Of a stretch of DNA of 53,734 bases, positions 8,150 to 17,820 are shown one piece after another (the stretch's first letter is position 1; each line of letters starts with the position of its first letter). The notes below the pieces were generated by a model that did no database searches, was not told the origin of the DNA, and saw only the letters and a list, made by a program, of their open reading frames with translations. Source of the DNA: Burkholderiales bacterium (GTDB taxonomy: Bacteria > Pseudomonadota > Gammaproteobacteria > Burkholderiales > SG8-41); assembly GCA_019635015.1 (NCBI GenBank), contig JAHCAG010000009.1:1-53734 (forward strand), given 5' to 3'. Position numbers and translations under genes: made by a program.

Positions 8150-9292
8150 ATGAGCGAAACACTTGGCGAACATGCCGCTCTGCTGGCACAGAGTGTCGGC
8201 GATTTTGTCCAGCACGGCGCGGATCTGCCGCGGGTGCGGGCGCTGGCGCAGGGTCGCGCCGAATTCGATGCCGCACAGTGGCGGCAGCTCGCCGAACTGG
8301 GCTGGCTCGGCGTGCTGGTGCCGGAATCCTGCGGCGGACTCGGGCTGGGTCTCGCCGAAGCGGCGATTGTCGCCGAAGGCCTGGGCCGTGCGCTGACGCC
8401 GGAACCGTACACCGCAGTCGCCGTGCTCGCGGCGCGGACGCTCGAAGGTGCTGCCGCGTCGCCGCTGCGCGATGAACTGCTCGCCGGCCTTGCCGCCGGT
8501 TCCCGCCTGCCGGTGCTGGCCTGGCAGGAACAGCCGGATGATTTTGCCGGCCGGCAACTGGCCACGACAGCGACGCCCTTCGAAGGCGGTTTCCGCGTCA
8601 GCGGCGGGAAAAATTTTGTCATCGGTGCCGCAGCGGCCGACGGTTTTGTCGTCAGTGCGCTGGCCGCCGGCGAACTGCAGCTGCTGTGGATTCCGCGCGA
8701 TGCCGCCGGTTGCGGCAGTGCCGCGCAGCCGCTCGCCGACGGCCGCAGCTATGGCTGCCTGACCCTGCGCGATGTCACCGTGCCCCGCGAACAGGTGCTG
8801 GCTTCGGGTGCCGCAGCACGCGCCGCGCTCGACCGCGCGCTGGATCATGCCGCGACGGTGACTTCCGCCGAACTCGCCGGCGTGATGAAGCGGGCGCACG
8901 AAATGAGCCTCGATTACATGAGGACGCGGGTGCAGTTCGGCAAAGCCATCGGCAGTTTCCAGGCGCTGCAGCACCGCGCGGTCGACCTGCACATCCAGCA
9001 GGAGCTGGCCGACGCCGTGCTGCGCGAGGTGGTTGCCGAACTGGATGCCGATCCCGATCCGGCCGCGCGCGCGCAGGCTGCAAGCCGGGCCAAGTCGCGC
9101 TGCGCCGAGGCCGCGCTGGCGATCACCCGCGCCGCGATCCAGTTCCACGGCGCGATCGGCTTCACCGAGGACTGCGACGTGGGGCTTTATGCCAAACGCG
9201 CCATGACACTGTCAGCCTGGCTCGGCAATGGCCGGGCCCATCGCGCGCGTTACGCGCGGCTTTCGGCGCCCGGCGCCCGGGAGGCGGCATGA
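8150..9292 (+). CDS. Acyl-CoA dehydrogenase, first subunit of a tandem pair
   Basis: 380 residues with the three-part ACAD layout: helical N-terminus (ELGWLGVLVPESCGGLGLG at about 48-66), a beta domain around 125-235, and a C-terminal four-helix domain (RTRVQFGKAIGSFQALQHRA at about 262-281; FHGAIGFTEDCDVGLYAKR near 342-360). The beta domain is weakly conserved and lacks the usual CxTEP stretch, unlike the partner. Its stop overlaps the ATG of the next ACAD (ATGA), so the two are translationally coupled. Such pairs often form alpha2-beta2 enzymes (as in steroid side-chain oxidation). GGGGAG precedes the start. The substrate is unknown. Confidence 0.9.
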   Translation: MSETLGEHAALLAQSVGDFVQHGADLPRVRALAQGRAEFDAAQWRQLAELGWLGVLVPESCGGLGLGLAEAAIVAEGLGRALTPEPYTAVAVLAARTLEGAAASPLRDELLAGLAAGSRLPVLAWQEQPDDFAGRQLATTATPFEGGFRVSGGKNFVIGAAAADGFVVSALAAGELQLLWIPRDAAGCGSAAQPLADGRSYGCLTLRDVTVPREQVLASGAAARAALDRALDHAATVTSAELAGVMKRAHEMSLDYMRTRVQFGKAIGSFQALQHRAVDLHIQQELADAVLREVVAELDADPDPAARAQAASRAKSRCAEAALAITRAAIQFHGAIGFTEDCDVGLYAKRAMTLSAWLGNGRAHRARYARLSAPGAREAA

Positions 9293-10440
9293 ACGACTGG
9301 AATGCACTCGGCGACGAGGCTTTTCGCGCCGAAGTCCGCACTTTTTTCGAGAACGAGTTTCCCGCGGAATACAAATTCCTGCCGCGGCGCATGCGCTGGC
9401 ATGAATGCCGCGACTGGTACCTGAAGCTGTCGAAAAAAGGCTGGATCGCGCCGAACTGGCCGCGCGAACACGGCGGCATGGGCCTCACGCCGACGAAGCT
9501 GCTGATCTATTACGAGGAAACCGAACGCGCCGGCGTAGGCCGCATGCCCGACCAGGGCCTGACCATGGTCGGGCCGACGCTGATCCGTTTCGGCAACGAC
9601 GCGCAACGTGCGTTTTTCCTGCCGAAAATCATCGCCGGCGAGGCGATCTGGTGCCAGGGCTATTCCGAGCCCAATGCCGGCTCCGACCTTGCCAGCCTGC
9701 GCACCGAGGCGGTGCCCGACGGCGATGACTATGTCATCAACGGCAGCAAGATCTGGACCTCGATGGCGCATGACGCGACACACATCTACGTGCTGGCACG
9801 CACCGACAAGCAGGCAAAGAAGAAGCAGGAAGGGATCAGCTTTTTCCTGGTCGACATGAAGACGCCGGGCATCACGCTGCGTACCATCCGCAACATTGCC
9901 GGGCACGAGGAGTTCTGCCAGGTGTTTTTTGACAACGTGCGCACGCCGAAACACAACCTGGTCGGCGAACTGCACAAGGGCTGGACCATTGCCAAGGGCC
10001 TGCTCGGCTTCGAGCGCCTGAACATCGGCAGCCCGCGGCGGCCGCTGCAGGCGATGGAGCAGCTCGAAACGCTGGCGCAGGCGCGCGGCCTGATGGCCGA
10101 TCCGGCTTTCGTAGAGCGGCTGACCCGGCTGCAGCTCGATCTCGCCGACCTCGGTTCGCTCTACCGCCGTTACGTCGACAAGGTGCGCCGCGGCGAAGCG
10201 CTGGGGCCCGACGTGTCGATGCTCAAGGTGTGGTCGATGGATACCTACCAGCGCCTGTCCGAACTGCTGATCGAGGCCGCCGGCGAATATGGCGCAGTCG
10301 AGGGCGAGCTGGCGATCGGCGGCGAGCAGGTCGATGTGCTCTCGCCGTTCTACAACTCCCGCCCCGGCACGATCTACGGCGGTTCCAACGAAATCCAGCG
10401 CAACATCCTCGCCAAGTATGTGCTGAACCTGCCGTCCTGA
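9289..10440 (+). CDS. Acyl-CoA dehydrogenase, second subunit of a tandem pair
   Basis: 383 residues. FAD-linked enzyme forming the alpha-beta double bond of an acyl-CoA. Seen are WPREHGGMGLTP, the ACAD signature WCQGYSEPNAGSDLASL (about 120-136) followed by GSKIWTSMAHDATHIYVLART, and the C-terminal TIYGGSNEIQRNILAKYVLN. The usual MCAD-position Glu near the last motif is a Gly, so the base must lie elsewhere (as in isovaleryl-type or heteromeric ACADs). The ATG overlaps the stop of the upstream ACAD by four bases, which strongly implies one heteromeric enzyme. ridA and recG follow on the same strand. Confidence 0.92.
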   Translation: MNDWNALGDEAFRAEVRTFFENEFPAEYKFLPRRMRWHECRDWYLKLSKKGWIAPNWPREHGGMGLTPTKLLIYYEETERAGVGRMPDQGLTMVGPTLIRFGNDAQRAFFLPKIIAGEAIWCQGYSEPNAGSDLASLRTEAVPDGDDYVINGSKIWTSMAHDATHIYVLARTDKQAKKKQEGISFFLVDMKTPGITLRTIRNIAGHEEFCQVFFDNVRTPKHNLVGELHKGWTIAKGLLGFERLNIGSPRRPLQAMEQLETLAQARGLMADPAFVERLTRLQLDLADLGSLYRRYVDKVRRGEALGPDVSMLKVWSMDTYQRLSELLIEAAGEYGAVEGELAIGGEQVDVLSPFYNSRPGTIYGGSNEIQRNILAKYVLNLPS

Positions 10441-10518
10441 GCGGCAGGCGCCGCATTGAAATCTGGCGTGATGCGCTTCAAGATAACGCATTGCCGCAAC
10501 CCGTCCGGCGGAACCGAC

Positions 10519-10899
10519 ATGAAAAAAACAACCCTGCAGACCGATGCCGCCCCCAAGGCCATCGGCACCTATTCCCAGGCCGTGCGCTGCGGCGACACCG
10601 TCTATCTCTCCGGACAGATCGGTCTTGATCCGGCGACGATGCAGATGGTCGAGGGCATTGATGCGCAGATCCGCCGCGTGTTCGACAACCTGGCGGCCGT
10701 CGCGGCCGCGGCCGGCGGCAGCCTCGACGACTGCGTCAAGGTGAATGTCTATCTCACCGACCTCGGTCATTTTGCGAAGGTCAACGAAATCATGGCGACG
10801 TACTTCCGTGAACCCTACCCGGCGCGCGCCGCGATCGGTGTCGCCAGCCTGCCGCGCAATGCGCTGGTCGAAGTCGATGCCGTGATGCACCTCGGCTGA
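10519..10899 (+). CDS. ridA: RidA-family reactive imine deaminase
   Basis: 126 residues, starting at [20 protein letters not shown]; the frame is open for 21 more codons upstream, outside the family. RidA hydrolyses 2-aminoacrylate-type enamines/imines released by PLP enzymes. Motifs are [16 protein letters not shown] and the C-terminal [19 protein letters not shown], whose first Arg corresponds to the substrate-binding Arg. It lies 78 bases after the ACAD pair and 12 bases before recG, so it is part of a rightward run. Confidence 0.9.
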   Translation: MKKTTLQTDAAPKAIGTYSQAVRCGDTVYLSGQIGLDPATMQMVEGIDAQIRRVFDNLAAVAAAAGGSLDDCVKVNVYLTDLGHFAKVNEIMATYFREPYPARAAIGVASLPRNALVEVDAVMHLG

Positions 10900-10911
10900 G
10901 GATGCGCCGGC

Positions 10912-13014
10912 GTGGCGGCTGAGGGACGCAAACCCGCGGCACGTCCGCGCCGCCCGACCCCCAGCGCGAAGCCGGCGCTGCCCGGCATCGGCGGTGGCGC
11001 CGCCGACAAGCTGGCGAAGCTCGGCATCCGCCGCCGCTTTGACCTGGTGCTGCACCTGCCGCTGCGTTATGACGACGAAACGCGGCTCTATCCCCTGGGT
11101 GAAGCGCTGCCCGGCGCCGAACTGCTGGTGCAGGGGGAGGTCATCGACTGCGACATCAAGTACCGGCCGAAGCGCCAGCTGGTCTGCCGCATCAGCGACG
11201 GCAGCGGCGAACTGACACTGCGTTTCCTCAATTTCTACGGCAGCCAGGTGAAAACGCTGGCGGTGGGCAACCCTGTGCGGGTCTACGGCGCGGTGCGGCT
11301 GGGCCATTTCGGGCCGGAGATGGTGCATCCGCGTTATCGCGTGCTCGACGCCGATGCGCCGGTGGCGGCAGAGCTGACGCCGGTGTATCCGACGACCGCG
11401 GGGCTCGGCCAGGACGGCCTGCGGCGGATGATCGCGCGCGCACTGGCTGACGAGCCGCTGGCGGAAACGCTGCCGAAGCCACTGCTCGACGCGCTGGGCC
11501 TGCCGTCTTTTGAGTCCGCGGTGCGCTTGCTGCACAACCCGCCGCCCGACGTCGCCCAGGCTACATTGCAGGGGCGTACCCATCCGGCGTGGCGGCGCAT
11601 GAAGTTCGACGAGCTGCTGGCGCAGCAACTGTCGATGCGCGTGCATTACCGTCGCCGGCGCGCGGCCGGCGCGCCGGTGCTTGCCGTGCGCGGACAACTG
11701 GTCGATGCGCTGCTGAAGCGGCTGCCGTTCCGGCTGACGCATGCGCAGAATGCGGTGCTGGCGCAGATTCGCGGCGATCTCGGACAGGCGCATCCGATGC
11801 AGCGCCTGCTGCAGGGCGACGTTGGCAGCGGCAAGACGGTGGTGGCAGCACTTGCCGCGCTGCAATGTGTCGAGAATGGTTTTCAGGCGGCGGTGATGGC
11901 GCCCACCGAAATCCTCGCCGAGCAGCATTACCGCAAGTTCGCCGACTGGCTGGGGCCGCTCGGCATCCGTGTCGCATGGTTGTCCGGCGGATTAAAAAAC
12001 AGTTTTAAAAAACAAGAACTTATAAATGTATCCGGAGGAGAAGCCCAGGTTGTCGTTGGCACCCATGCCTTGTTCGAAGAAGCCGTGGTGTTCAAGAAGC
12101 TGGGGCTGGCGATCATCGACGAGCAGCACCGCTTCGGTGTCCACCAGCGGCTCGCGCTGCGGCAGAAGGGCACGCAGTCAACGAAGGGCCTGCAGCCGCA
12201 CCAGCTGATGATGAGCGCGACGCCGATCCCGCGCACGCTGGCGATGAGTTATTACGCCGATCTTGATGTGTCGGTGATCGACGAGCTGCCGCCGGGGCGC
12301 ACGCCGATGGCGACGCGGCTGGTGTCGGAGGAGCGCCGCGACGAAGTGATCCAGCGGGTGCGCGATGCCTGCATCGACGGCCGCCAGGCCTATTGGGTCT
12401 GTCCGCTCATCGAGGAGTCGGAAAAGCTGCAACTGCAGACGGCTCTCGATACACATGCCCATCTGCAGCAGACCTTTCCCGAACTGCGCGTCGGCCTCGT
12501 CCACGGGCGCATGAAGGCGGCAGAAAAACAGGCGGTGATGGCCGCCTTCAAGGCCGGTGATGTGCAGCTGCTGGTGGCGACCACGGTGATTGAGGTTGGT
12601 GTCGATGTGCCCAATGCCTCGCTGATGGTCATTGAACACGCCGAACGCATGGGTTTGTCGCAATTGCACCAGCTGCGAGGCCGTGTCGGCCGCGGTGCCG
12701 CCGAGAGCACCTGCGTGCTGCTCTACCAGGGGCCGCTGTCGCCGCTGGCGAAAGAGCGGCTGAAGGTGATTTACGAACAGACCGACGGCTTCGAGATTGC
12801 ACGCCAGGACCTGAATCTGCGCGGCCCCGGCGAACTGCTCGGCGCGCGGCAGAGCGGCGTGCCGATGCTGCGCTTTGCCGACCTTGCGATCGACCTCGAC
12901 CTGCTCGATGCGGCGCGCGATGCCGCGGAGCAGCTGCTGCGGGAACAGCCGGATGCGGCGAAAGCGCATCTCGCGCGCTGGCTCGGCGGGCGCAACGAAT
13001 ACCTGAAGGTGTGA
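10912..13014 (+). CDS. recG: ATP-dependent DNA helicase RecG
   Basis: 700 residues with a GTG start preceded by GAGG. It remodels stalled replication forks and Holliday junctions. The order is wedge/OB domain (about 60-160), helicase motif I GDVGSGKTVVA (about 302-312), motif II IIDEQHRFG (about 400-408), motif III MSATPIPRTLAM, then the C-terminal helicase lobe with GLVHGRMKAAEKQ and QLRGRVGRG. One odd point: bases 11991-12043 are strikingly AT-rich (codons TTA AAA AAC AGT TTT AAA AAA CAA) inside an otherwise GC-rich gene, although length and frame are preserved (WLSGGLKNSFKKQELINVSG). Confidence 0.96.
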   Translation: MAAEGRKPAARPRRPTPSAKPALPGIGGGAADKLAKLGIRRRFDLVLHLPLRYDDETRLYPLGEALPGAELLVQGEVIDCDIKYRPKRQLVCRISDGSGELTLRFLNFYGSQVKTLAVGNPVRVYGAVRLGHFGPEMVHPRYRVLDADAPVAAELTPVYPTTAGLGQDGLRRMIARALADEPLAETLPKPLLDALGLPSFESAVRLLHNPPPDVAQATLQGRTHPAWRRMKFDELLAQQLSMRVHYRRRRAAGAPVLAVRGQLVDALLKRLPFRLTHAQNAVLAQIRGDLGQAHPMQRLLQGDVGSGKTVVAALAALQCVENGFQAAVMAPTEILAEQHYRKFADWLGPLGIRVAWLSGGLKNSFKKQELINVSGGEAQVVVGTHALFEEAVVFKKLGLAIIDEQHRFGVHQRLALRQKGTQSTKGLQPHQLMMSATPIPRTLAMSYYADLDVSVIDELPPGRTPMATRLVSEERRDEVIQRVRDACIDGRQAYWVCPLIEESEKLQLQTALDTHAHLQQTFPELRVGLVHGRMKAAEKQAVMAAFKAGDVQLLVATTVIEVGVDVPNASLMVIEHAERMGLSQLHQLRGRVGRGAAESTCVLLYQGPLSPLAKERLKVIYEQTDGFEIARQDLNLRGPGELLGARQSGVPMLRFADLAIDLDLLDAARDAAEQLLREQPDAAKAHLARWLGGRNEYLKV

Positions 13015-13074
13015 GGCGGAAGCCCTGCGCATCAGAATGAAGATGCGATAATCGGCCATTCAAAAACTTCCGCC

Positions 13075-13608
13075 GTGAAATCCATTCCCCGAGATTTTCT
13101 GTGGTGCGCCGCGCCCGTCGCCGCCGGCCCGCTGCGCCGCTGGCTGACCGATCGCGGTTCGCTGACGGCGCGGCTGCAACGGCATGCCGGCGGGATCACC
13201 GTGAAGCTGCTGTTCCAGGGACGGCGGTGGCCCAATGCCGACGAGGTTTTCCTGTTTGCAGGGCGGAATTCGAAGGTCATCGTGCGCGAGGTGCTGCTGC
13301 TGCACGGTGCGACGCCGCTGGTGTTCGCACATACGGTGTTCGACGCGGCGTCGCTGCGCGGTGCCTGGCGCGGGGTGTCGGTGCTCGGCAACCGGCCGCT
13401 GGGGGCGGCGCTGTTTGCCGATCCGCGCATCGCGCGCTTCCCGTTGCGCCAGAAAAAGCTCGGCGGCGGCCATCCGCTGTACCGCCGCGCCGCGGCAGGG
13501 CTGAAGCACCCGCCGGCCGCGCTGTGGGCGCGGCGCTCGATTTTCACCGCGGGCAAATCGCCTATACTGGTCAGCGAAGTATTCCTGCCCGCGGTAGCCG
13601 ACCTGTGA
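13075..13608 (+). CDS. ubiC: Chorismate lyase
   Basis: 177 residues with a GTG start. It removes pyruvate from chorismate to give 4-hydroxybenzoate, the first step of ubiquinone synthesis. Family features are WLTDRGSLTARL (about 23-34), the REVLLLHGATPLVFAHTVF stretch (about 73-91), and the LGNRPLGAALFADP region. The stop overlaps the GTG start of ubiA by four bases, so product and consumer are translationally coupled. Bacterial UbiC proteins are usually 160-190 residues, so it is full length. Confidence 0.9.
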   Translation: MKSIPRDFLWCAAPVAAGPLRRWLTDRGSLTARLQRHAGGITVKLLFQGRRWPNADEVFLFAGRNSKVIVREVLLLHGATPLVFAHTVFDAASLRGAWRGVSVLGNRPLGAALFADPRIARFPLRQKKLGGGHPLYRRAAAGLKHPPAALWARRSIFTAGKSPILVSEVFLPAVADL

Positions 13609-14489
13609 CCCTGACGCTCAAGCAGCGACTGAACGCCTACGAGCAGCTGATGCGGCTCGACAAGCCCATCGGCATCCTGCTGCTGCTGTGGCCGACGCTG
13701 TGGGGACTGTGGTTCGCCGCCGGCGGCCTGCCGCAGCCCGACATCCTGCTGATCTTTTTCACCGGCACGGTGCTGATGCGCTCCGCGGGCTGCGTGGTCA
13801 ACGACTATGCCGACCGCCACTTCGACCCCCATGTCGAGCGCACCCGCAACCGGCCGCTGGCCGCAGGCGTGATTTCGCCGAACGAAGCGCTGGCGCTCGC
13901 CGTCGTGCTGCTGCTGCTGGCGTTCGGGCTGGTGCTGCTGCTCAACCCGCTGACCATCAGGCTCGCCTTCGCCGCAGCGGTGCTCGCCGTGATCTATCCC
14001 TTCGTCAAGCGCGTGTTCCCGCTGCCACAGGCCTGGCTCGGCCTCGCCTTCGGCTTCGGCATCCCGATGGCCTACGCCGCGGAGTGGAATGCGCTGCCGA
14101 AGGTGGCCTGGTGGCTGGTGCTGGCGACGATGTTCTGGGCGATCGCCTACGACACCGCCTATGCGATGGTCGACCGCGATGACGACCGCAGGATCGGCGT
14201 CAAGTCCTCGGCGATCCTGTTCGGCCATTACGACGTTGCCGCGGTGATGATCTGCCATGCGGCCTTCCTCGGCCTGATGGCCTGGATCGGCTGGTGGCAG
14301 ATGCGCGACATCCTTTATTTCTGCGGGCTGGGCATTGCCGCGGCATTGGTGATTTACCAGTACCGCCTCATCCGCACCCGGACACGTGAAGACTGCTTCC
14401 GGGCCTTTCTCCACAACAACTGGGTGGGCTGCGCGATTTTCATCGGGCTTGCCGCCGACCTTGCGCTGAAGCTGCGGGTGCTGCGTTGA
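13605..14489 (+). CDS. ubiA: 4-hydroxybenzoate octaprenyltransferase
   Basis: 294 residues with a GTG start (GTGA overlap with ubiC). Integral membrane prenyltransferase that joins 4-hydroxybenzoate to the polyprenyl diphosphate tail. The two Asp-rich motifs are [15 protein letters not shown] (about 66-80) and [17 protein letters not shown] (about 183-199), with eight to nine hydrophobic helices. The ubiD start codon TTG overlaps its stop. Confidence 0.95.
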   Translation: MTLTLKQRLNAYEQLMRLDKPIGILLLLWPTLWGLWFAAGGLPQPDILLIFFTGTVLMRSAGCVVNDYADRHFDPHVERTRNRPLAAGVISPNEALALAVVLLLLAFGLVLLLNPLTIRLAFAAAVLAVIYPFVKRVFPLPQAWLGLAFGFGIPMAYAAEWNALPKVAWWLVLATMFWAIAYDTAYAMVDRDDDRRIGVKSSAILFGHYDVAAVMICHAAFLGLMAWIGWWQMRDILYFCGLGIAAALVIYQYRLIRTRTREDCFRAFLHNNWVGCAIFIGLAADLALKLRVLR

Positions 14490-15949
14490 GTTATCGCGAC
14501 CTGCGCGACTTTATCGCCGGTCTTGAGCGCAACGGCGAACTCAAGCGCATCAGTGTCGAGGTCGATCCGAAACTGGAAATGACCGAGATCTGCGACCGCG
14601 TGCTGAAAGTCGGTGGTCCGGCGCTGCTGTTCGAAAAGCCGAAGGGCCACACGATGGCGGTGCTCGGCAACCTGTTCGGCACGCCGCAGCGTGTGGCGCG
14701 CGGCATGGGCCGCGATTCGGTGGCCGCGCTGCGCGAACTGGGACAGCTGCTGGCGCAGCTGAAGGAGCCCGAGCCGCCGAAGGGACTGAAGGACGCCTGG
14801 GACAAGCTGCCCTTGCTGCGGCAGGTGCTGTCGATGGCGCCGAAGCGGGTGCGTGATCCCGTCTGCCAGGAGCAGCTGTGGGAGGGCAATGACGTTGATC
14901 TTGCGCGCCTGCCGGTGCAGACCTGCTGGCCCGGTGACGCGGGCCCGCTGCTCACCTGGGGACTGACAGTGACGCGCGGCCCGACCAAGACGCGGCAGAA
15001 CCTCGGCATCTACCGCCAGCAGGTGATCGGCCGCAACAAGCTGATCATGCGCTGGCTCGCGCATCGTGGCGGTGCGCTCGATTACCGTGACCATTGTCTG
15101 GCCAATCCGCGCGAACCTTTCCCGGTGGCGGTGGCACTGGGTGCGGACCCGGCGACGATGCTCGGCGCGGTGACGCCGGTGCCCGATGCCCTGTCCGAAT
15201 ACCAGTTCGCCGGCCTGCTGCGCGGCGAGAAAACCGAAATCGCGCAATGCCTGACCCACGATTTGATGGTGCCCGCGCGCGCCGAGATCGTGCTCGAAGG
15301 TTATATCCATCCCGGCGAGACGGCGCTCGAGGGGCCTTTCGGCGACCACACCGGCTATTACAACGAGCAGGACCGCTTCCCGGTGTTCACCGTCGAACGC
15401 ATCACGCTGCGCCGCGACGCGATCTATCACTCGACCTACACCGGCAAGCCGCCGGACGAGCCGGCGGTGCTGGGCGAGGCGCTCAACGAAGTGTTCGTGC
15501 CGCTGCTGGTGAAACAGTTTCCGGAGATCGTTGATTTTCACCTGCCGCCCGAGGGCTGCTCCTACCGCGTCGCCTGCGTCAGCATCAAGAAACAGTATCC
15601 GGGCCATGCCAAGCGCGTGATGTTCGGCATCTGGAGCTTCCTGCGCCAGTTCATGTATACCAAGTTCATCATCGTCACTGACGACGACGTCAACGTGCGC
15701 GACTGGAAGGAAGTGATCTGGGCGATGACCACCCGCGTCGATCCGAAACGCGACACGCTGATCGCCGACGCGACACCGATCGACTATCTCGATTTCGCCA
15801 GTCCCGTTGCCGGCCTCGGTTCCAAGATGGGCATAGACGCCACCAACAAGTGGCCGGCGGAAACCAATCGCGAGTGGGGCACGCCGATTATGATGGACGA
15901 TGTAATCAAAAAGCGGGTAGATAAGATGTGGGAGACGCTGGGCATCTAG
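14486..15949 (+). CDS. ubiD: 4-hydroxy-3-polyprenylbenzoate decarboxylase
   Basis: 487 residues with a TTG start lying in TTGA at the ubiA stop. UbiD uses prenylated FMN (made by UbiX, not in this window) to decarboxylate the prenylated ring. Motifs are [20 protein letters not shown] (about 172-191), [35 protein letters not shown] (about 281-295) with its essential Glu, and the end [19 protein letters not shown]. It is the third gene of a tightly overlapped ubiCAD run. It is the last GC-rich gene before the lower-GC island. Confidence 0.95.
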   Translation: MSYRDLRDFIAGLERNGELKRISVEVDPKLEMTEICDRVLKVGGPALLFEKPKGHTMAVLGNLFGTPQRVARGMGRDSVAALRELGQLLAQLKEPEPPKGLKDAWDKLPLLRQVLSMAPKRVRDPVCQEQLWEGNDVDLARLPVQTCWPGDAGPLLTWGLTVTRGPTKTRQNLGIYRQQVIGRNKLIMRWLAHRGGALDYRDHCLANPREPFPVAVALGADPATMLGAVTPVPDALSEYQFAGLLRGEKTEIAQCLTHDLMVPARAEIVLEGYIHPGETALEGPFGDHTGYYNEQDRFPVFTVERITLRRDAIYHSTYTGKPPDEPAVLGEALNEVFVPLLVKQFPEIVDFHLPPEGCSYRVACVSIKKQYPGHAKRVMFGIWSFLRQFMYTKFIIVTDDDVNVRDWKEVIWAMTTRVDPKRDTLIADATPIDYLDFASPVAGLGSKMGIDATNKWPAETNREWGTPIMMDDVIKKRVDKMWETLGI

Positions 15950-16025
15950 GGCTCTCTGTCTTCATCGAGGCCATTATTGGTAAAAAAGTATTCATCAATT
16001 TAGGGTGGGACATAAGTCGTTGTTC

Positions 16026-17414
16026 TCAACAGCTACTGTTCATACCGACGACGGCACAACCTGCCTCTGCCATTACCCGCTCGATTGCGCTACCTACGCT
16101 GAGTAGCTCTTGATCCATTCCATGGCGAGCAGCAATCATCAGTCCGACGGGGGCTTCGCCGGGCTGATGACAGGGGATGGAGAGTGCGCACCAGTCAAGA
16201 AAGTTGAAAACGCTAGGATTTCTCAACATCGCGAAATTGATTTCCGTATATAGCTCGTCGGATGACTCCAGCGGTTCCAGTAAAGGTGCAATTCTTGGGA
16301 CAGTTGGCAACAGCCAGACATCAAATTCGCCGAATGCAAGGTTGGCGAGGGCTTTAATCCTCGAACGTTCCTTAAGGAGATCGATGTAGTCTGCAGCTGA
16401 GATTTGTTTTCCACGCAAAATGCGGGAGGAAACGCGGGGGTCGTATTGATCGATGCTAGCGTCAATATACCTGCGGTGCCATGCATAGGACTCCGCCGCA
16501 GCAAATCCTCCATTCGAGTTACAGTCAGCGATTTGCGACAGGGCTAAAAAGTTCACTTTTTCGATGCTCGCTCCAGCCTGAGATAATGCCGATAAGGCTG
16601 CGTCAAAATAATATGCAACCCATCGATCCAGACCTTCCAGCACATAACCATCGAGGTATCCAAAACGTAGATTCGCCACGGATCTACCTCCTAGTACGGG
16701 AGCGGAGCTTCCTGTGAGCACAGCGTCTATCTGTGCGCAACAATCTACCGTCGGTGCGATTGACCCCACCGAATCTAAGCTTGTAGATAACGGGATCACA
16801 CCATCTGTCGGTATGCGGCAAGCTGTCGGCTTGAATCCAGTTAGCCCGCATAACGCGGCCGGTATGCGTACTGATCCTCCCGTATCAGTCCCAATTGCGG
16901 CTACAGCCATACCATCAGTGACGGAAATAGCAGCCCCGGAAGAAGATCCACCGGGGATACGACGGTTTGAACGGTCATAAGGATTTAACGGGGTGCCGAA
17001 GTGTGGATTCAACCCAAGTCCGGAGTATGCAAACTCCGTCATGTTTGTTTTCCCGATAAGTACTGCTCCCGAGGCACGTAACCGTTTGACCACGGTCGCG
17101 TCCTCTGAAGCTACTTTGGTGTTCGACAGTACCCGGGAACCGGCTAAAGTCGTTTCATTTCTGATGTCAAATAGATCCTTGACCGATACTGGCAGCCCGC
17201 GTAGTGGATTGACGTCAAGCCCGCTTTTGGGTATCTGATCGGCTATCTCGGCTGCAGCTAGCGAAGAATCCTTATATATCTTCGTGAATGTTCTGCCACC
17301 TTCGCCAGAATGGCTTGTAGCCCGCTGAAGAGCGTTCTCGGTAATTTCAATACTTGTTAATTGTTTTGAGGTAATTAATGCAGAAAGATGCTTGATCGAT
17401 CCAAGAATGGACAT
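16026..17414 (-). CDS. Amidase-signature hydrolase
   Basis: 462 residues. Cytoplasmic amidase-signature enzyme hydrolysing a C-N bond. The Ser-cisSer-Lys triad is visible: Lys in GLPVSVKDLFDI (about residue 79), the cis-Ser in RIPGGSSSGAAISV (about 154) and the nucleophile in GTDTGGSVRIPAALCG (about 178). It resembles the allophanate hydrolase/AtzF-GatA branch in length, but the substrate is not predictable. It is the last gene of the leftward operon starting with the HpaB-like gene, 14 bases after the cupin gene, and its composition is clearly less GC-rich than ubiD next door. Confidence 0.88.
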   Translation of the reverse strand: MSILGSIKHLSALITSKQLTSIEITENALQRATSHSGEGGRTFTKIYKDSSLAAAEIADQIPKSGLDVNPLRGLPVSVKDLFDIRNETTLAGSRVLSNTKVASEDATVVKRLRASGAVLIGKTNMTEFAYSGLGLNPHFGTPLNPYDRSNRRIPGGSSSGAAISVTDGMAVAAIGTDTGGSVRIPAALCGLTGFKPTACRIPTDGVIPLSTSLDSVGSIAPTVDCCAQIDAVLTGSSAPVLGGRSVANLRFGYLDGYVLEGLDRWVAYYFDAALSALSQAGASIEKVNFLALSQIADCNSNGGFAAAESYAWHRRYIDASIDQYDPRVSSRILRGKQISAADYIDLLKERSRIKALANLAFGEFDVWLLPTVPRIAPLLEPLESSDELYTEINFAMLRNPSVFNFLDWCALSIPCHQPGEAPVGLMIAARHGMDQELLSVGSAIERVMAEAGCAVVGMNSSC

Positions 17415-17428
17415 TACCGGCTTTCTGT

Positions 17429-17809
17429 TTAAAACTGGTCGTAGTAGTGTATTTCAAGAAGCAAGCATCCACCTTCAGATTTGAATGGACCATGATCAGT
17501 CTGCGGTGGGCGGCAGGCGTAAGTATTGGGGCCAAATCTGGTTCCGCCATTGCCTTTATCATCGTTACCTACGGTGAGATCTCCCGACAGCAGGTAAACC
17601 TCCTCCCAGTAATCGTGCCGGAATGGTGCTGTAGTAAATACACCTGGATCAAAGCGCAAATGACGCGTACGGCAACCGTGCTTTGCGATTTCGTCAAGAT
17701 ATCCTGCCAATATCTGCTGTTTGATTCCTGTCGGATACCCTAGGGGCGTCTCCCAGCCCTTGGTAAGATCCACCGTGTAAAACTCCTTATGCTCTTTCTT
17801 GACCGCCAT
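17429..17809 (-). CDS. Cupin-fold protein
   Basis: 126 residues. A single cupin-like barrel: YWEEVYLLSGDLTVGND (about 67-83) gives the first motif, with the aromatic-rich HDYWEE replacing the classic HxH; the second is RPPQTDHGPFKSEGGCLLLEIHYYDQF, where His and Glu could bind metal. AAGGAGAG lies right before the ATG and overlaps the stop of the DUF2848 gene, so the two are coupled. Small cupins of this kind in catabolic operons are often accessory dioxygenase- or isomerase-like proteins; the role here is unknown. Confidence 0.7.
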   Translation of the reverse strand: MAVKKEHKEFYTVDLTKGWETPLGYPTGIKQQILAGYLDEIAKHGCRTRHLRFDPGVFTTAPFRHDYWEEVYLLSGDLTVGNDDKGNGGTRFGPNTYACRPPQTDHGPFKSEGGCLLLEIHYYDQF

Positions 17810-17820
17810 TTCGGCTCTCC

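Noticed and set aside
9250..11928. Very long minus-strand open frame opposite the acyl-CoA dehydrogenase, ridA and recG genes
   Set aside because: It spans three well-supported genes on the plus strand and shows no domain; explained by GC-rich codon bias.
15950..16025. Direct repeats or an att site at the left edge of the catabolic island
   Set aside because: No word of useful length from this junction recurs at the right edge near 26.95-27.1 kb.
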